Shown: positions 1-6,387 of the stretch, one piece after another
How the letters are laid out: each line of letters begins with the position of its first letter
How positions within the stretch are numbered: position 1 is the first letter of the stretch
From: Comamonadaceae bacterium
GTDB taxonomy: Bacteria; Pseudomonadota; Gammaproteobacteria; Burkholderiales; Burkholderiaceae_C
DNA length: 10,244 bases
Direction: 5' to 3'
NCBI GenBank assembly: GCA_947460065.1
Contig: CANHGF010000058.1
Coordinates: 1-10,244 of the forward strand
The notes under the pieces: generated by a model
Database searches by the model: none
The model's input: only the letters and a program-made list of their open reading frames with translations
Told to the model about the DNA's origin: nothing
Translations under genes and position numbers: made by a program

Positions 1-848
1 CCCAGCGTTATGGCAAGGTGCTGGTGCACCACACCTTCGGCATTCCCTCCCTGGCCAAGTACGACATGCATTTCCCGGCCTGGTCGCTCGGCCCCACGCC
101 CCAAACCACGGTGCCCAACACCCTGTTTGACATGCTGGCCGCTTCGCCCAAGCCACCCAAGACGATCGCCATCGTCACCAGCAAGTTCCCCTCGATCCAC
201 TTCCTCTCGCTGGGCGGCCGCGAGGTGGCCAAAAAGCGTGGTCTGCAGGAGGTGCTGTTCCTCGAGTGGGAATTCGGCAATCGCGATTTCGGCCCCATTG
301 CGGCGCGCGTCAAGGACTCCAAGCCTGATTTGGTCTGGATCGGTGATATTGGCCTGGAGGGCAATATGCTGCTGGAGGCGATGAAAAAGATCGACTACAC
401 GCCGCCGATGAACTTCCACCTGTATCCGGCCCCTGGCCCGATGTCCAAGTCGCCCGAAGGCCGCGGCGCGATGTCGCTGACCATTTTTGAAGAACACCAG
501 CCCTTCCTGAGCAACCAGGCCGGCGCCCAGTTCGTCAAGGTGTTCAACGAGCGCGCGACCCAGGCCAAACTGGCCGACACCAGCGTCGAGACCCAGGCTG
601 CGGCTTCGTACTCGGCCTGGCAGATCCTGGAAGCGGGCGTCAAGGGCGCCAATAGCCTGGACGACAAAGCCATCGCCGCCTGGATCAAGGCCAACCGCAT
701 TGACACCATCCATGGCCGTCTGCGCTTTGATGGCCCCAACAACTATGGCGATGACCTGATGAAGATCAAGCAGATTCAAAACGGCAAGTGGCAGGTGGTT
801 TGGCCGCAGCAGTTCGCTGCGCCCGGCACCAAGCTGCAAGTCAAGTAA
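1..848 (+). CDS. Periplasmic substrate-binding protein of a Liv/HAAT-type ABC transporter (5' end missing)
   Basis: This is the C-terminal part of a type 1 periplasmic binding protein of the branched-chain amino acid family (LivK-like, Peripla_BP_6). The first whole codon in frame is at position 3, and the frame stays open to the window edge, so the signal peptide and first lobe lie outside. About 281 codons remain of a family length near 380-430. Visible family traits are a segment predicting an inter-domain strand (KTIAIVTSKFPS), the 'PDLVWIGDIGLEGNMLLEAM' region, an 'ETQAAASYSAWQILEAGV' helix typical of the last third, and the ending 'GRLRFDGPNNYGDDLMKIKQIQNGKW', given here only in outline, close to the usual C-terminus. 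It should capture the ligand in the periplasm and deliver it to the permease encoded next, 41 bases downstream. The ligand cannot be told from sequence: the family includes binders of branched-chain amino acids, amides, urea and aromatic acids. Confidence 0.9.
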   Translation, partial: QRYGKVLVHHTFGIPSLAKYDMHFPAWSLGPTPQTTVPNTLFDMLAASPKPPKTIAIVTSKFPSIHFLSLGGREVAKKRGLQEVLFLEWEFGNRDFGPIAARVKDSKPDLVWIGDIGLEGNMLLEAMKKIDYTPPMNFHLYPAPGPMSKSPEGRGAMSLTIFEEHQPFLSNQAGAQFVKVFNERATQAKLADTSVETQAAASYSAWQILEAGVKGANSLDDKAIAAWIKANRIDTIHGRLRFDGPNNYGDDLMKIKQIQNGKWQVVWPQQFAAPGTKLQVK

Positions 849-889
849 TCCCGCTCAGTTGCCTCCTCGTCCCTGGACACAGATCGATC

Positions 890-1747
890 ATGAACCTCCC
901 GAGTTGGAATTTATTGCTGCAATCCATCCTCTCGGGGGTGTTCATTGGGGCCCTGTACGGGCTTATCGGTCTGGGTCTGGGCCTGACTTGGGGCCTGCTC
1001 AGGCAGATCAACCTGTCGCACTTTGGTCTGGTGTTTCTGGCCGCCTACCTGAGCTATCAGATGGCCACTGTGGGTCATATCGATCCGCTGTGGGCCCTTC
1101 TGATCCTGCCGCCCGCGTTTTTCCTGTTCGGCGCCTTGATGCAGTGGACCTTGTCCAAATTCGCCATCACGCCCTTTAATTCGCTGCTGGCAACTTTTGG
1201 CTTGACGGTGGTGCTGGAGGCGCTGATCCAGGGCATCTGGACGGCCGATTACCGGCGCTTGGAGTCGAGCTACAACGACATGAAGTTCAAGGTGGCGGGG
1301 CTGTTTATTCCGATCCCTGAACTGATCACTTTTTTACTGGCCGTCGGCATTGCCGTGGCCATCTGGGCGGCCATGCGCTATACCGATCTGGGCAAGGCCT
1401 TGCGGGCCATGGCCGAAGATGGGCCGATCGCGGCGGCCTTTGGTATCAATCAAAGTGGCTTGTCGCTGATTTTGGCGGGCTTGTGTGCGGCTTTGGCGGC
1501 CATTGCCGGCGTCTGCCTGTCACTGACGTTCACGCTGGCTCCCTCGCAGATCTTTGCCTGGGTGGGGGTGGTGTTTGCAGCCGTCATGCTGGGCGGTCTG
1601 GGCAGCCCGCTCGGGCCTTTGGTGGCCGGCATCATCATCGGGGTCAGCGAGGCTGTCACCATGGCGGTTGCCTCGCCGTCCTGGGCGCCCATCGTCTCGT
1701 TTTCGCTATTGATCTTCATGCTGCTGCTGCGGCCTGGAAAGGCCTGA
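890..1747 (+). CDS. livH: LivH-like permease, branched-chain amino acid-type ABC transporter
   Basis: This is an inner-membrane permease of 285 residues, close to the usual 285-310 for LivH. The protein is almost wholly hydrophobic, with about eight predicted membrane segments. It carries the family pattern 'GALYGLIGLGLGLTWGLLRQ' near residues 18-37, followed by 'INLSHFGLVFLAAYLS', where LivH proteins usually have INxAHG. The cytoplasmic coupling loop is at about residues 170-185 (ALRAMAEDGPIAAAFGI), and a glycine-rich 'VMLGGLGSPLGPLVAG' lies near the end. I chose ATG 890 because the residues before it, reading back to 788, overlap the upstream gene and look nothing like LivH. A Shine-Dalgarno sequence is weak (GGA at 875-877). 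The stop lies 4 bases before the start of the livM-livG fusion, so the two are almost certainly translationally coupled. It forms half of the membrane pore. Confidence 0.93.
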   Translation: MNLPSWNLLLQSILSGVFIGALYGLIGLGLGLTWGLLRQINLSHFGLVFLAAYLSYQMATVGHIDPLWALLILPPAFFLFGALMQWTLSKFAITPFNSLLATFGLTVVLEALIQGIWTADYRRLESSYNDMKFKVAGLFIPIPELITFLLAVGIAVAIWAAMRYTDLGKALRAMAEDGPIAAAFGINQSGLSLILAGLCAALAAIAGVCLSLTFTLAPSQIFAWVGVVFAAVMLGGLGSPLGPLVAGIIIGVSEAVTMAVASPSWAPIVSFSLLIFMLLLRPGKA

Positions 1748-1751
1748 GTCG

Positions 1752-3524
1752 ATGAACAAGACCATCTCCGCCATCCTGGGCGCGGGCGCTGTTTTGGCGT
1801 TTGTGCCGTGGCTGGGCCTGCCCGCCTTTTACGAGTCCTTCCTCTACCTGATCTGCCATTGGGTGATCCTGGCGATGTCCTGGAACATCCTGTCGGGCTA
1901 CTCGGGCTATTTCTCTTTTGGCCATGGCGTGTTCTACGGTGTAGGCATGTACACCACCGCCGCGCTGGCGGGCAAGCTCGATTGGCCCTTCCTGGCCACC
2001 TTGCCCTTGGCTGCTTTGCTGCCGGCGGTGCTCGGGGTCTTGCTCGGTGCCGTGGTGTTTCGGGTCAAGTCGGTGCGCGGCGAGCTGTTTGCCCTGCTGA
2101 CCCTGGCCGTTACCTTTGTGGTGGCCACCATCATCATCAACACCCCGATCGACGGCGGCCCTGGCGTCTACCTCATGGCTGTGGAGGTGCCCAAGCTCGG
2201 TCCTTCGCCGGCCTCCTCGCTCTACCTGATGGTGCTGATGGTGGCGGTCCTGACCGCCCTCGTGGCCTACAAGGTGCAGAGCTCCAAGCTCGGCGTAGGC
2301 CTGTCTGCGATCCACGACGATGAGGATGTGGCCGAGGTCATGGGCGTGCCCACTTACGGCTACAAGCTGGTCGCGTTTGCGATTTCCAGCGCCTTGGCTG
2401 GCCTGGCTGGCGGCATTCACGCTCTGTTTGTCCAGTACGTCACCGTCGGTGAGACCTTCAACATCACCGTGCCGCTGACGGTGGTGCTCATGAGTTGCCT
2501 GGGCGGCTCGCGGCACTGGGCCGGCCCTGCGGTGGGGGCTGCGCTGATCACCACCATGATGTATGTGGCCACCGCCGGCAACAACCCCCTGCTGGGTAAG
2601 GCCCTGGGGGGCATCGTGCTGATCCTGGTGATCCTGTTCATGCCCAATGGGGTGATGGGCTTTTTTATGAAGCGGCGCGTCCAGGCTGCTGCCCGCCGTA
2701 GCCGCGAGCTTGAGCAAAGCATGGGGGCTCAAGCACACCCAGCCTTGAGCCCAGCTGCAACAGTGGTTGCGTCGGCAGCGGCTGCCGTCGAATCGGGTCA
2801 GGTGCTGCTGCAGACCCGTGGTTTGTCCAAGGCCTTCAAAGGCGTGCAGGCGCTCAGCGACGTTGATCTGCAGGTCTTCAAAGGCGAGATCCTAGGGCTG
2901 CTGGGTCCCAATGGATCGGGCAAGTCCACCTTCATCAATGTGGTCAGCGGCCACTACCCGGCCACCGGCGGCACCTATGCCTTCGAGGGGCGTGAGTTGG
3001 TGGGCAAGGCAGCGCATGAAGTGGCGCAGTCGGGCATCGCACGCACCTATCAGATTCCGCGCCCCTTCATGCACATGACGGTGCTGGAAAACGTTATCCT
3101 CTCGGCCATGTTCGGTGGCGCGGCCATGGGCCGAGCGCGCGCTACCGAAGAGGCCCGACGCTGCCTGGAATTTACCGGCTTGGCGCACAAGGCCGAGAGC
3201 CTGCCCGATGATTTAAACCTGCACCAGCGCAAGTTCCTGGAGCTGGCACGGGCGCTGGCCGCCCGGCCGCGTCTGGTGCTGCTCGACGAGGTGCTCTCGG
3301 GCATGACACCGAGCGAGATCGACGAGGCGATCGTGCTGATCCGGCGCATTCGCGACCAGGGCTCGACCATCGTGTTCGTCGAGCATGTGATGCGTGCGGT
3401 GATGGCCCTGTGCGACCGGGTGGCCGTGCTCAACCATGGCAAGCTGTTGGCGGTCGGCCCGGCCAAGCAGGTGATGAGTGATCCGCAAGTTGTCAGCGCC
3501 TACCTGGGGAAGCCCCATGCTTGA
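1752..3524 (+). CDS. LivM permease fused to LivG ATPase
   Basis: This 590-residue protein joins two transporter parts that are separate in E. coli. Residues 1 to about 305 are a LivM-type permease with roughly eight to ten membrane segments, the 'GYSGYFSFGHGVFYGVGMYT' signature near residues 48-67 and a cytoplasmic coupling loop at 184-222 (LSAIHDDEDVAEVMGVP). Residues 306-350 are an Arg- then Ala-rich linker. From about 351 on is a LivG-type ATPase: Walker A at 385-393 (GPNGSGKST, K391), a Q-loop in 'RTYQIPRPF', Walker B ending D512-E513, and the switch histidine H545. The ABC signature is poor: LNLHQ at 488-492 where LSGGQ is usual, although the following 'RKFLELARALA' fits. Start ATG 1752 lies 4 bases after the livH stop. 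The end overlaps livF by 8 bases. Fusions of this sort occur in some proteobacterial Liv operons, so the fusion itself is not taken as new. The frame is continuous, with no sign of a frameshift. Confidence 0.94.
   Translation: MNKTISAILGAGAVLAFVPWLGLPAFYESFLYLICHWVILAMSWNILSGYSGYFSFGHGVFYGVGMYTTAALAGKLDWPFLATLPLAALLPAVLGVLLGAVVFRVKSVRGELFALLTLAVTFVVATIIINTPIDGGPGVYLMAVEVPKLGPSPASSLYLMVLMVAVLTALVAYKVQSSKLGVGLSAIHDDEDVAEVMGVPTYGYKLVAFAISSALAGLAGGIHALFVQYVTVGETFNITVPLTVVLMSCLGGSRHWAGPAVGAALITTMMYVATAGNNPLLGKALGGIVLILVILFMPNGVMGFFMKRRVQAAARRSRELEQSMGAQAHPALSPAATVVASAAAAVESGQVLLQTRGLSKAFKGVQALSDVDLQVFKGEILGLLGPNGSGKSTFINVVSGHYPATGGTYAFEGRELVGKAAHEVAQSGIARTYQIPRPFMHMTVLENVILSAMFGGAAMGRARATEEARRCLEFTGLAHKAESLPDDLNLHQRKFLELARALAARPRLVLLDEVLSGMTPSEIDEAIVLIRRIRDQGSTIVFVEHVMRAVMALCDRVAVLNHGKLLAVGPAKQVMSDPQVVSAYLGKPHA
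3506..3510 (+). promoter_or_regulatory. Ribosome binding site of livF inside the livMG coding end
   Basis: GGGGA lies 6 bases before ATG 3517, inside the last codons of the preceding fused gene. It is the strongest Shine-Dalgarno-like sequence in the liv operon and decides the livF start: the in-frame GTG further upstream (3478) adds 13 residues that do not match LivF proteins. The stop of the upstream gene lies just after this ATG, which favours reinitiation by the same ribosomes. Confidence 0.7.
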
Positions 3525-4230
3525 AGTCAAACAGATCGCGGTCAACTACGGCGCTGCGCCGGCCCTGTGGGATGTGTCCATCCACTGCGCCGACAAGGAG
3601 CTGGTCTGCGTGGTCGGCCCTAACGGCGCCGGCAAGACCACTCTCATCAACGCGGTGGCTGGCCTGCATGCCGTCAAGAACGGCAGCCTGAGTTTTCGGG
3701 GTCAGGACATTACCCGCTTGCCCAGCCATCGCTTCTGTGAGGCAGGCATAGCCATCGTGCCCGAAGGCCGCCGCCTGTTCACCCAGATGAGCGTGCTGGA
3801 GAACCTGGAGCTGGGCAGCTTCATCGCGTCGGCCAAGGCCCGGCGGGCCGAACGTCTGGAGCAGGTGCTGTCGCTTTTCCCGGTGCTCAAGATCAAGCTG
3901 CACAGCCCTGCCGGCTCGCTCTCGGGCGGTCAACAGCAGATGGTGGCCATCGGGCGTGCACTGATGGCCGGCCCCACGCTGCTGCTGCTCGATGAGCCAT
4001 CGCTGGGTCTGGCTCCATCCATCGTGCTCGACATGTTTGCCGCGATTAAGCAGATCAATGCGCAGGGCACGGCGGTTTTGCTGGTAGAGCAGAACGTGGC
4101 GATGGCGCTCGAGACGGCTGACCGTGCTTATGTCATGGAAGAAGGCCGCATCGTTGCCGAGGGCCCGGCCCGCGAGATGATGAATCGGCCTGAAATCCAG
4201 AAAGCGTATTTGGGCCTGGAAGCCCATTGA
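3517..4230 (+). CDS. livF: LivF ATPase of branched-chain amino acid-type ABC transporter
   Basis: This is the second cytoplasmic ATPase of the transporter, 237 residues, the family's normal length. All hallmarks are visible: Walker A at 34-42 (GPNGAGKTT, K40), the LivF block 'IVPEGRRLFTQMSVLENL' in place of a standard Q-loop, a canonical signature LSGGQ at 135-139 followed by QQMVAIGRALM, and Walker B with D159-E160 in LLLLDEPSLGLAP. At the switch position there is 'VEQN' with Q192 instead of histidine, which is also the case in E. coli LivF. It should dimerise with the LivG half of the upstream fusion and drive uptake through LivH and the LivM half. Start ATG 3517 overlaps the previous stop by 8 bases and has a GGGGA ribosome site. 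It is the last visible gene of the operon. Confidence 0.95.
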   Translation: MLEVKQIAVNYGAAPALWDVSIHCADKELVCVVGPNGAGKTTLINAVAGLHAVKNGSLSFRGQDITRLPSHRFCEAGIAIVPEGRRLFTQMSVLENLELGSFIASAKARRAERLEQVLSLFPVLKIKLHSPAGSLSGGQQQMVAIGRALMAGPTLLLLDEPSLGLAPSIVLDMFAAIKQINAQGTAVLLVEQNVAMALETADRAYVMEEGRIVAEGPAREMMNRPEIQKAYLGLEAH

Positions 4231-4304
4231 GCGTCGCCTGCGGTTGTGGGCGGCTGCGCATGTGCGACTGACCCCGGCTGGGGCTGGGCTGATAATCGAA
4301 CGCC
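4231..4304 (+). other. Intergenic gap between livF and the TSUP gene
   Basis: These 74 bases follow the livF stop. I see no hairpin with a T-tract that would end the liv transcript: only short stems (CGCA/TGCG near 4257-4266, CCCC/GGGG near 4272-4283) and a small direct repetition of GGCTGGG around 4276-4289. The right half carries the TSUP promoter described separately. Read-through from liv into the next gene is therefore possible in addition to its own promoter. Confidence 0.5.
4268..4296 (+). promoter_or_regulatory. Candidate sigma70-type promoter of the TSUP gene
   Basis: CTGACC at 4268-4273 (four of six bases of TTGACA) and GATAAT at 4291-4296 (five of six of TATAAT) are separated by exactly 17 bases, the optimum. 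The expected transcription start, about 7 bases after the -10 box, is near 4303, which is 1-3 bases before ATG 4305. If the promoter is real, the message is leaderless or nearly so. That agrees with the lack of any Shine-Dalgarno sequence in front of this gene. Confidence 0.55.
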
Positions 4305-5060
4305 ATGGCCCTGCCGCTGATCACCGACCCTTTCTTTTATGCGGTGGCCATTCCATCGGTCTTGTTGATGGGCATCAGCAAGAGCGGCTTTGGCACCGGC
4401 TTTGGCTCCCTGGCCGTGCCCCTGATGGCCCTGGCGGTGACCGTGCCCGAGGCGGCGGCCATCATGATGCCGCTGCTGTTTCTCACCGACATTCTCGGAC
4501 TGGCCTTCCTGCGCAGCCACCTGGATTGGCGTCTGATCAAGTTCTTGGTGCCCTGTGGTTTGGTGGGCACTGTGCTGGGTTTCTTGCTGTTTCGCTGGCT
4601 CAGCCCAGGCGTGGTGGAGGCCCTGGTGGGCGGTTTTACCTTGCTCTTCCTGGCCCAGCGCTTGATGTTTCCGCCCAAGCCTGACGCACCGCCGCCGCCG
4701 CGCTGGATCGGCGCTGTGCTCACCGTCATCTCGGGTTTCACCAGTTTTATTGCGCATGCGGGCGGGCCGCCGCTCAACGCTTATGTGATTCCGCTCAAGC
4801 TCAATCCGCTCTTGTTCACTTCAACGATGGCGTTTTTCTTTTTTATCATCAACCTGTCCAAGTGGGTCCCCTACGGCTTCCTGGGCCTGCTGGATATGCG
4901 CAATATGCTGACCTCGGTGGTGCTCCTGCCTTTGGTGCCGCTCGGTGTTTTTATCGGCGTGAACATGGCCAAACGCATCAACCAGAACCTGTTTTACAAG
5001 TTCATCTACGCCGGCATGTTCCTGACCGGTGCCAAGCTGCTGTGGGACGGGCTGCGCTGA
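4305..5060 (+). CDS. TauE/SafE (TSUP) family membrane permease
   Basis: This 251-residue integral membrane protein belongs to the TSUP family (PF01925). Members export or import small anions or sulfur compounds such as sulfite, sulfoacetate or thiosulfate; the substrate here is unknown. The first segment contains the glycine-rich 'GISKSGFGTGFGSLAVPL' pattern (about residues 23-40), and the second repeat has the conserved HAGGPP at 151-156. Between them is a proline-rich cytoplasmic or periplasmic loop (MFPPKPDAPPPP). About seven or eight hydrophobic segments are visible. ATG 4305 is chosen because it gives the usual short N-terminus before the first membrane segment; no Shine-Dalgarno is seen. 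The gene follows livF by 74 bases but probably has its own promoter, so a shared role with the liv transporter is not implied. Its stop codon forms the loop of a terminator. Confidence 0.88.
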   Translation: MALPLITDPFFYAVAIPSVLLMGISKSGFGTGFGSLAVPLMALAVTVPEAAAIMMPLLFLTDILGLAFLRSHLDWRLIKFLVPCGLVGTVLGFLLFRWLSPGVVEALVGGFTLLFLAQRLMFPPKPDAPPPPRWIGAVLTVISGFTSFIAHAGGPPLNAYVIPLKLNPLLFTSTMAFFFFIINLSKWVPYGFLGLLDMRNMLTSVVLLPLVPLGVFIGVNMAKRINQNLFYKFIYAGMFLTGAKLLWDGLR

Positions 5061-5074
5061 GCGCAGCCCCTTTT
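5049..5074 (+). terminator. Rho-independent terminator of the TSUP gene, overlapping its stop codon
   Basis: GGGCTGCGC (5049-5057) and GCGCAGCCC (5061-5069) form a perfect 9-base-pair GC-rich stem. The 3-base loop is the TGA stop codon itself, and C then TTTT (5070-5074) follows. The left arm encodes the last residues of the permease. The T-run overlaps the stop codon of the converging trmL gene. On the minus strand the same hairpin would lack a U-tract on its 3' side, so it seems to act mainly for the plus strand. Confidence 0.75.
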
Positions 5075-5556
5075 CAGGCTTGAAGCTGCGCGCTGCCGCC
5101 AAAGCCGCATTGCCGCCAGGCCTCGAACACGGTCACTGCCACCGCATTGGACAGGTTCAGGCTGCGCTGGCCTTCGCGCATGGGCAGACGCAGGCGCTGA
5201 GCCGGTGCAAAGCTCTCCCGCAGCTCGCTCGGCAAGCCTGAGGTCTCGCTGCCAAAAACCAGCCAGTCGCCGGGCATGAATTTCAGCTCGAAGGCCGACC
5301 GTGAGCCGCGGGTGGTCAAGGCGAATGTACGCTGGGCTGCTGGCTGCTCCTGAGCCAGCAGCTGTGCCCAGCTGGCATGGCGCAGTACGCTGGCGTATTC
5401 GTGATAGTCCAGACCGGCGCGTCGCAGCTGGCGGTCATCCATGTCAAAACCCAGGGGCTCGACCAGATGCAGGCGGCAGCCGGTGTTAGCCGCCAGGCGG
5501 ATCACATTGCCGGTGTTGGGCGGTATCTCCGGGTGGACCAGAACGATGTTGAACAT
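5074..5556 (-). CDS. trmL: tRNA (cytidine(34)-2'-O)-methyltransferase TrmL
   Basis: This is a 160-residue SPOUT-class methyltransferase, the usual TrmL length (about 155-160). TrmL uses S-adenosylmethionine to methylate the 2'-hydroxyl of the wobble base of certain leucine tRNAs in the cytoplasm. The three SPOUT motifs are clear: motif 1 'PPNTGNVIRLAANTGC' (residues 12-27), motif 2 'LVFGSETSGLPSEL' (99-112), and motif 3 'LPMREGQRSLNLSNAVAV' (124-141), which together build the trefoil-knot cofactor site. The start 'MFNIVLVHPEIPPNTGN' is the family's standard beginning, which fixes ATG at 5556, even though the frame stays open far upstream opposite comF. It lies 41 bases after comF on the same strand and is probably co-transcribed. 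It converges on the TSUP gene with only 13 bases between stops. Confidence 0.96.
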   Translation of the reverse strand: MFNIVLVHPEIPPNTGNVIRLAANTGCRLHLVEPLGFDMDDRQLRRAGLDYHEYASVLRHASWAQLLAQEQPAAQRTFALTTRGSRSAFELKFMPGDWLVFGSETSGLPSELRESFAPAQRLRLPMREGQRSLNLSNAVAVTVFEAWRQCGFGGSAQLQA

Positions 5557-5597
5557 GGGCCCGATTATCCGCAGCCGCTTGAAGTGTCGGCTGCAGC

Positions 5598-6314
5598 TCA
5601 CGGTGGCGTGCGCGCCACCACCATGGCCTGCACCCCGCAGGCGCCGGCCTCCAGCAGGGCCAGGGTGGCGGCACTGAGCGAGGCACCGCTGGTCATCACA
5701 TCGTCGACGAGCACCACCTGCCGACCGCGTACCTCCAGGCTGCGCACAGGCTCGACCAAAAAGGCTCCGCGCACATTGCTCAGCCTTTCGTTGCGGGGCA
5801 GCTCGCTTTGCGCCTGGGTATGACGCAGCCTGAGCAGCAGTCCTGCGCTGAGCCTGGCCGAGCAGCCACTGGCGCGGTGCAGGGCTCGCGCCAACTCCCA
5901 GGCTTGGTTGAAGCCGCGCTCTCCAAGGCGTTGCTGGGAAAGCGGCAGTGGCAGCAACAGATCCTGCGGCCCCAGCTGCGCCAGCGATGCACCGATCCCG
6001 GGTGTTTGCAGCAGCAGCTGGGCCAGCAATGCGCTCAAGCCGGTGCCTTGCCGGAACTTGTAGTCGCCCAGTAGCTCTGCCCAGGGGTAGCCGTAGTCGA
6101 CGGCTGCGAAGCACGCTTGCATAGGCAGGGCCTGGCCCTGGCATTGCGGACAGGTGGGCATGTCGGCGGTGGCCGACCAGGCCAGGGCGCAGCGGGGGCA
6201 GCGCGGCCGCGCGTTGGCAAATCGATGGCTGCAGTCTGGGCACAGCAGCGGGCCGGGCCAGCTGCGGCAGACCACGCACTGGCTGGGGATGAGTGAACGC
6301 AGTCGGGACCACAT
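5598..6314 (-). CDS. comF: ComF family phosphoribosyltransferase-like protein
   Basis: This 238-residue protein matches the ComF/GntX family, involved in DNA uptake in naturally competent bacteria, though often of unknown role elsewhere. The N-terminus has four CxxC pairs, a likely zinc-binding module: C3/C6, C25/C28, C39/C42 and C55/C58. The middle carries 'LLGDYKFRQ' (82-89) and 'LPLPLSQQRLGERGFNQA' (121-138), both typical. The phosphoribosyltransferase (PRPP-binding) motif is VVLVDDVMTSGAS at 200-212, with D204, D205 and T208 in place. Start ATG 6314 puts the first cysteine pair at once, as in relatives; the frame is open to 6413 but those residues are not family-like. A strong AAAGGAGG lies 16 bases upstream, too far for ideal spacing, with AGAAG nearer. 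It is followed by trmL and is divergent from the methyltransferase gene. Confidence 0.93.
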   Translation of the reverse strand: MWSRLRSLIPSQCVVCRSWPGPLLCPDCSHRFANARPRCPRCALAWSATADMPTCPQCQGQALPMQACFAAVDYGYPWAELLGDYKFRQGTGLSALLAQLLLQTPGIGASLAQLGPQDLLLPLPLSQQRLGERGFNQAWELARALHRASGCSARLSAGLLLRLRHTQAQSELPRNERLSNVRGAFLVEPVRSLEVRGRQVVLVDDVMTSGASLSAATLALLEAGACGVQAMVVARTPP

Positions 6315-6387
6315 CGGACTTCTATACTGGCCTCCTTTGAGCGCGTTGTCCAGTCGATACTGCGACGCAAATTTTCGTCCTGCGAAC
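6315..6387. promoter_or_regulatory. Divergent intergenic region between comF and the BioC-like gene
   Basis: These 73 bases must hold the signals for both diverging genes. On the plus strand TATACT at 6323-6328 resembles a -10 box but has no good -35 partner at 16-18 bases. On the minus strand TGGACA (6352-6347, five of six of TTGACA) is followed by TATAGA (6326-6321) with a long 20-base spacer. The minus strand also has AAAGGAGG (6338-6331). None is convincing alone, so no promoter is assigned. Confidence 0.35.

Noticed and set aside
788..889. Longer livH start at 788 and longer coxB start at 7918.
   Set aside because: Both extensions lack family similarity. The first overlaps the binding-protein gene, and the second includes the TATAAT promoter box.
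1716..2738. A 340-codon open frame on the minus strand opposite livM.
   Set aside because: The protein is a low-complexity His/Gln/Arg-rich chain typical of the antisense of GC-rich membrane protein genes; the plus strand has a clear LivM.
5557..6312. Open frame extending trmL upstream to a total of 412 residues, as if TrmL had a long N-terminal domain.
   Set aside because: TrmL begins at its usual MFNIVLVHPE, and the upstream frame is a shifted reading of comF with no domain of its own.
6154..6387. A longer N-terminus for the BioC-like protein starting at 6154.
   Set aside because: It would overlap comF antisense by over 150 bases, and the extra residues look like non-coding translation.
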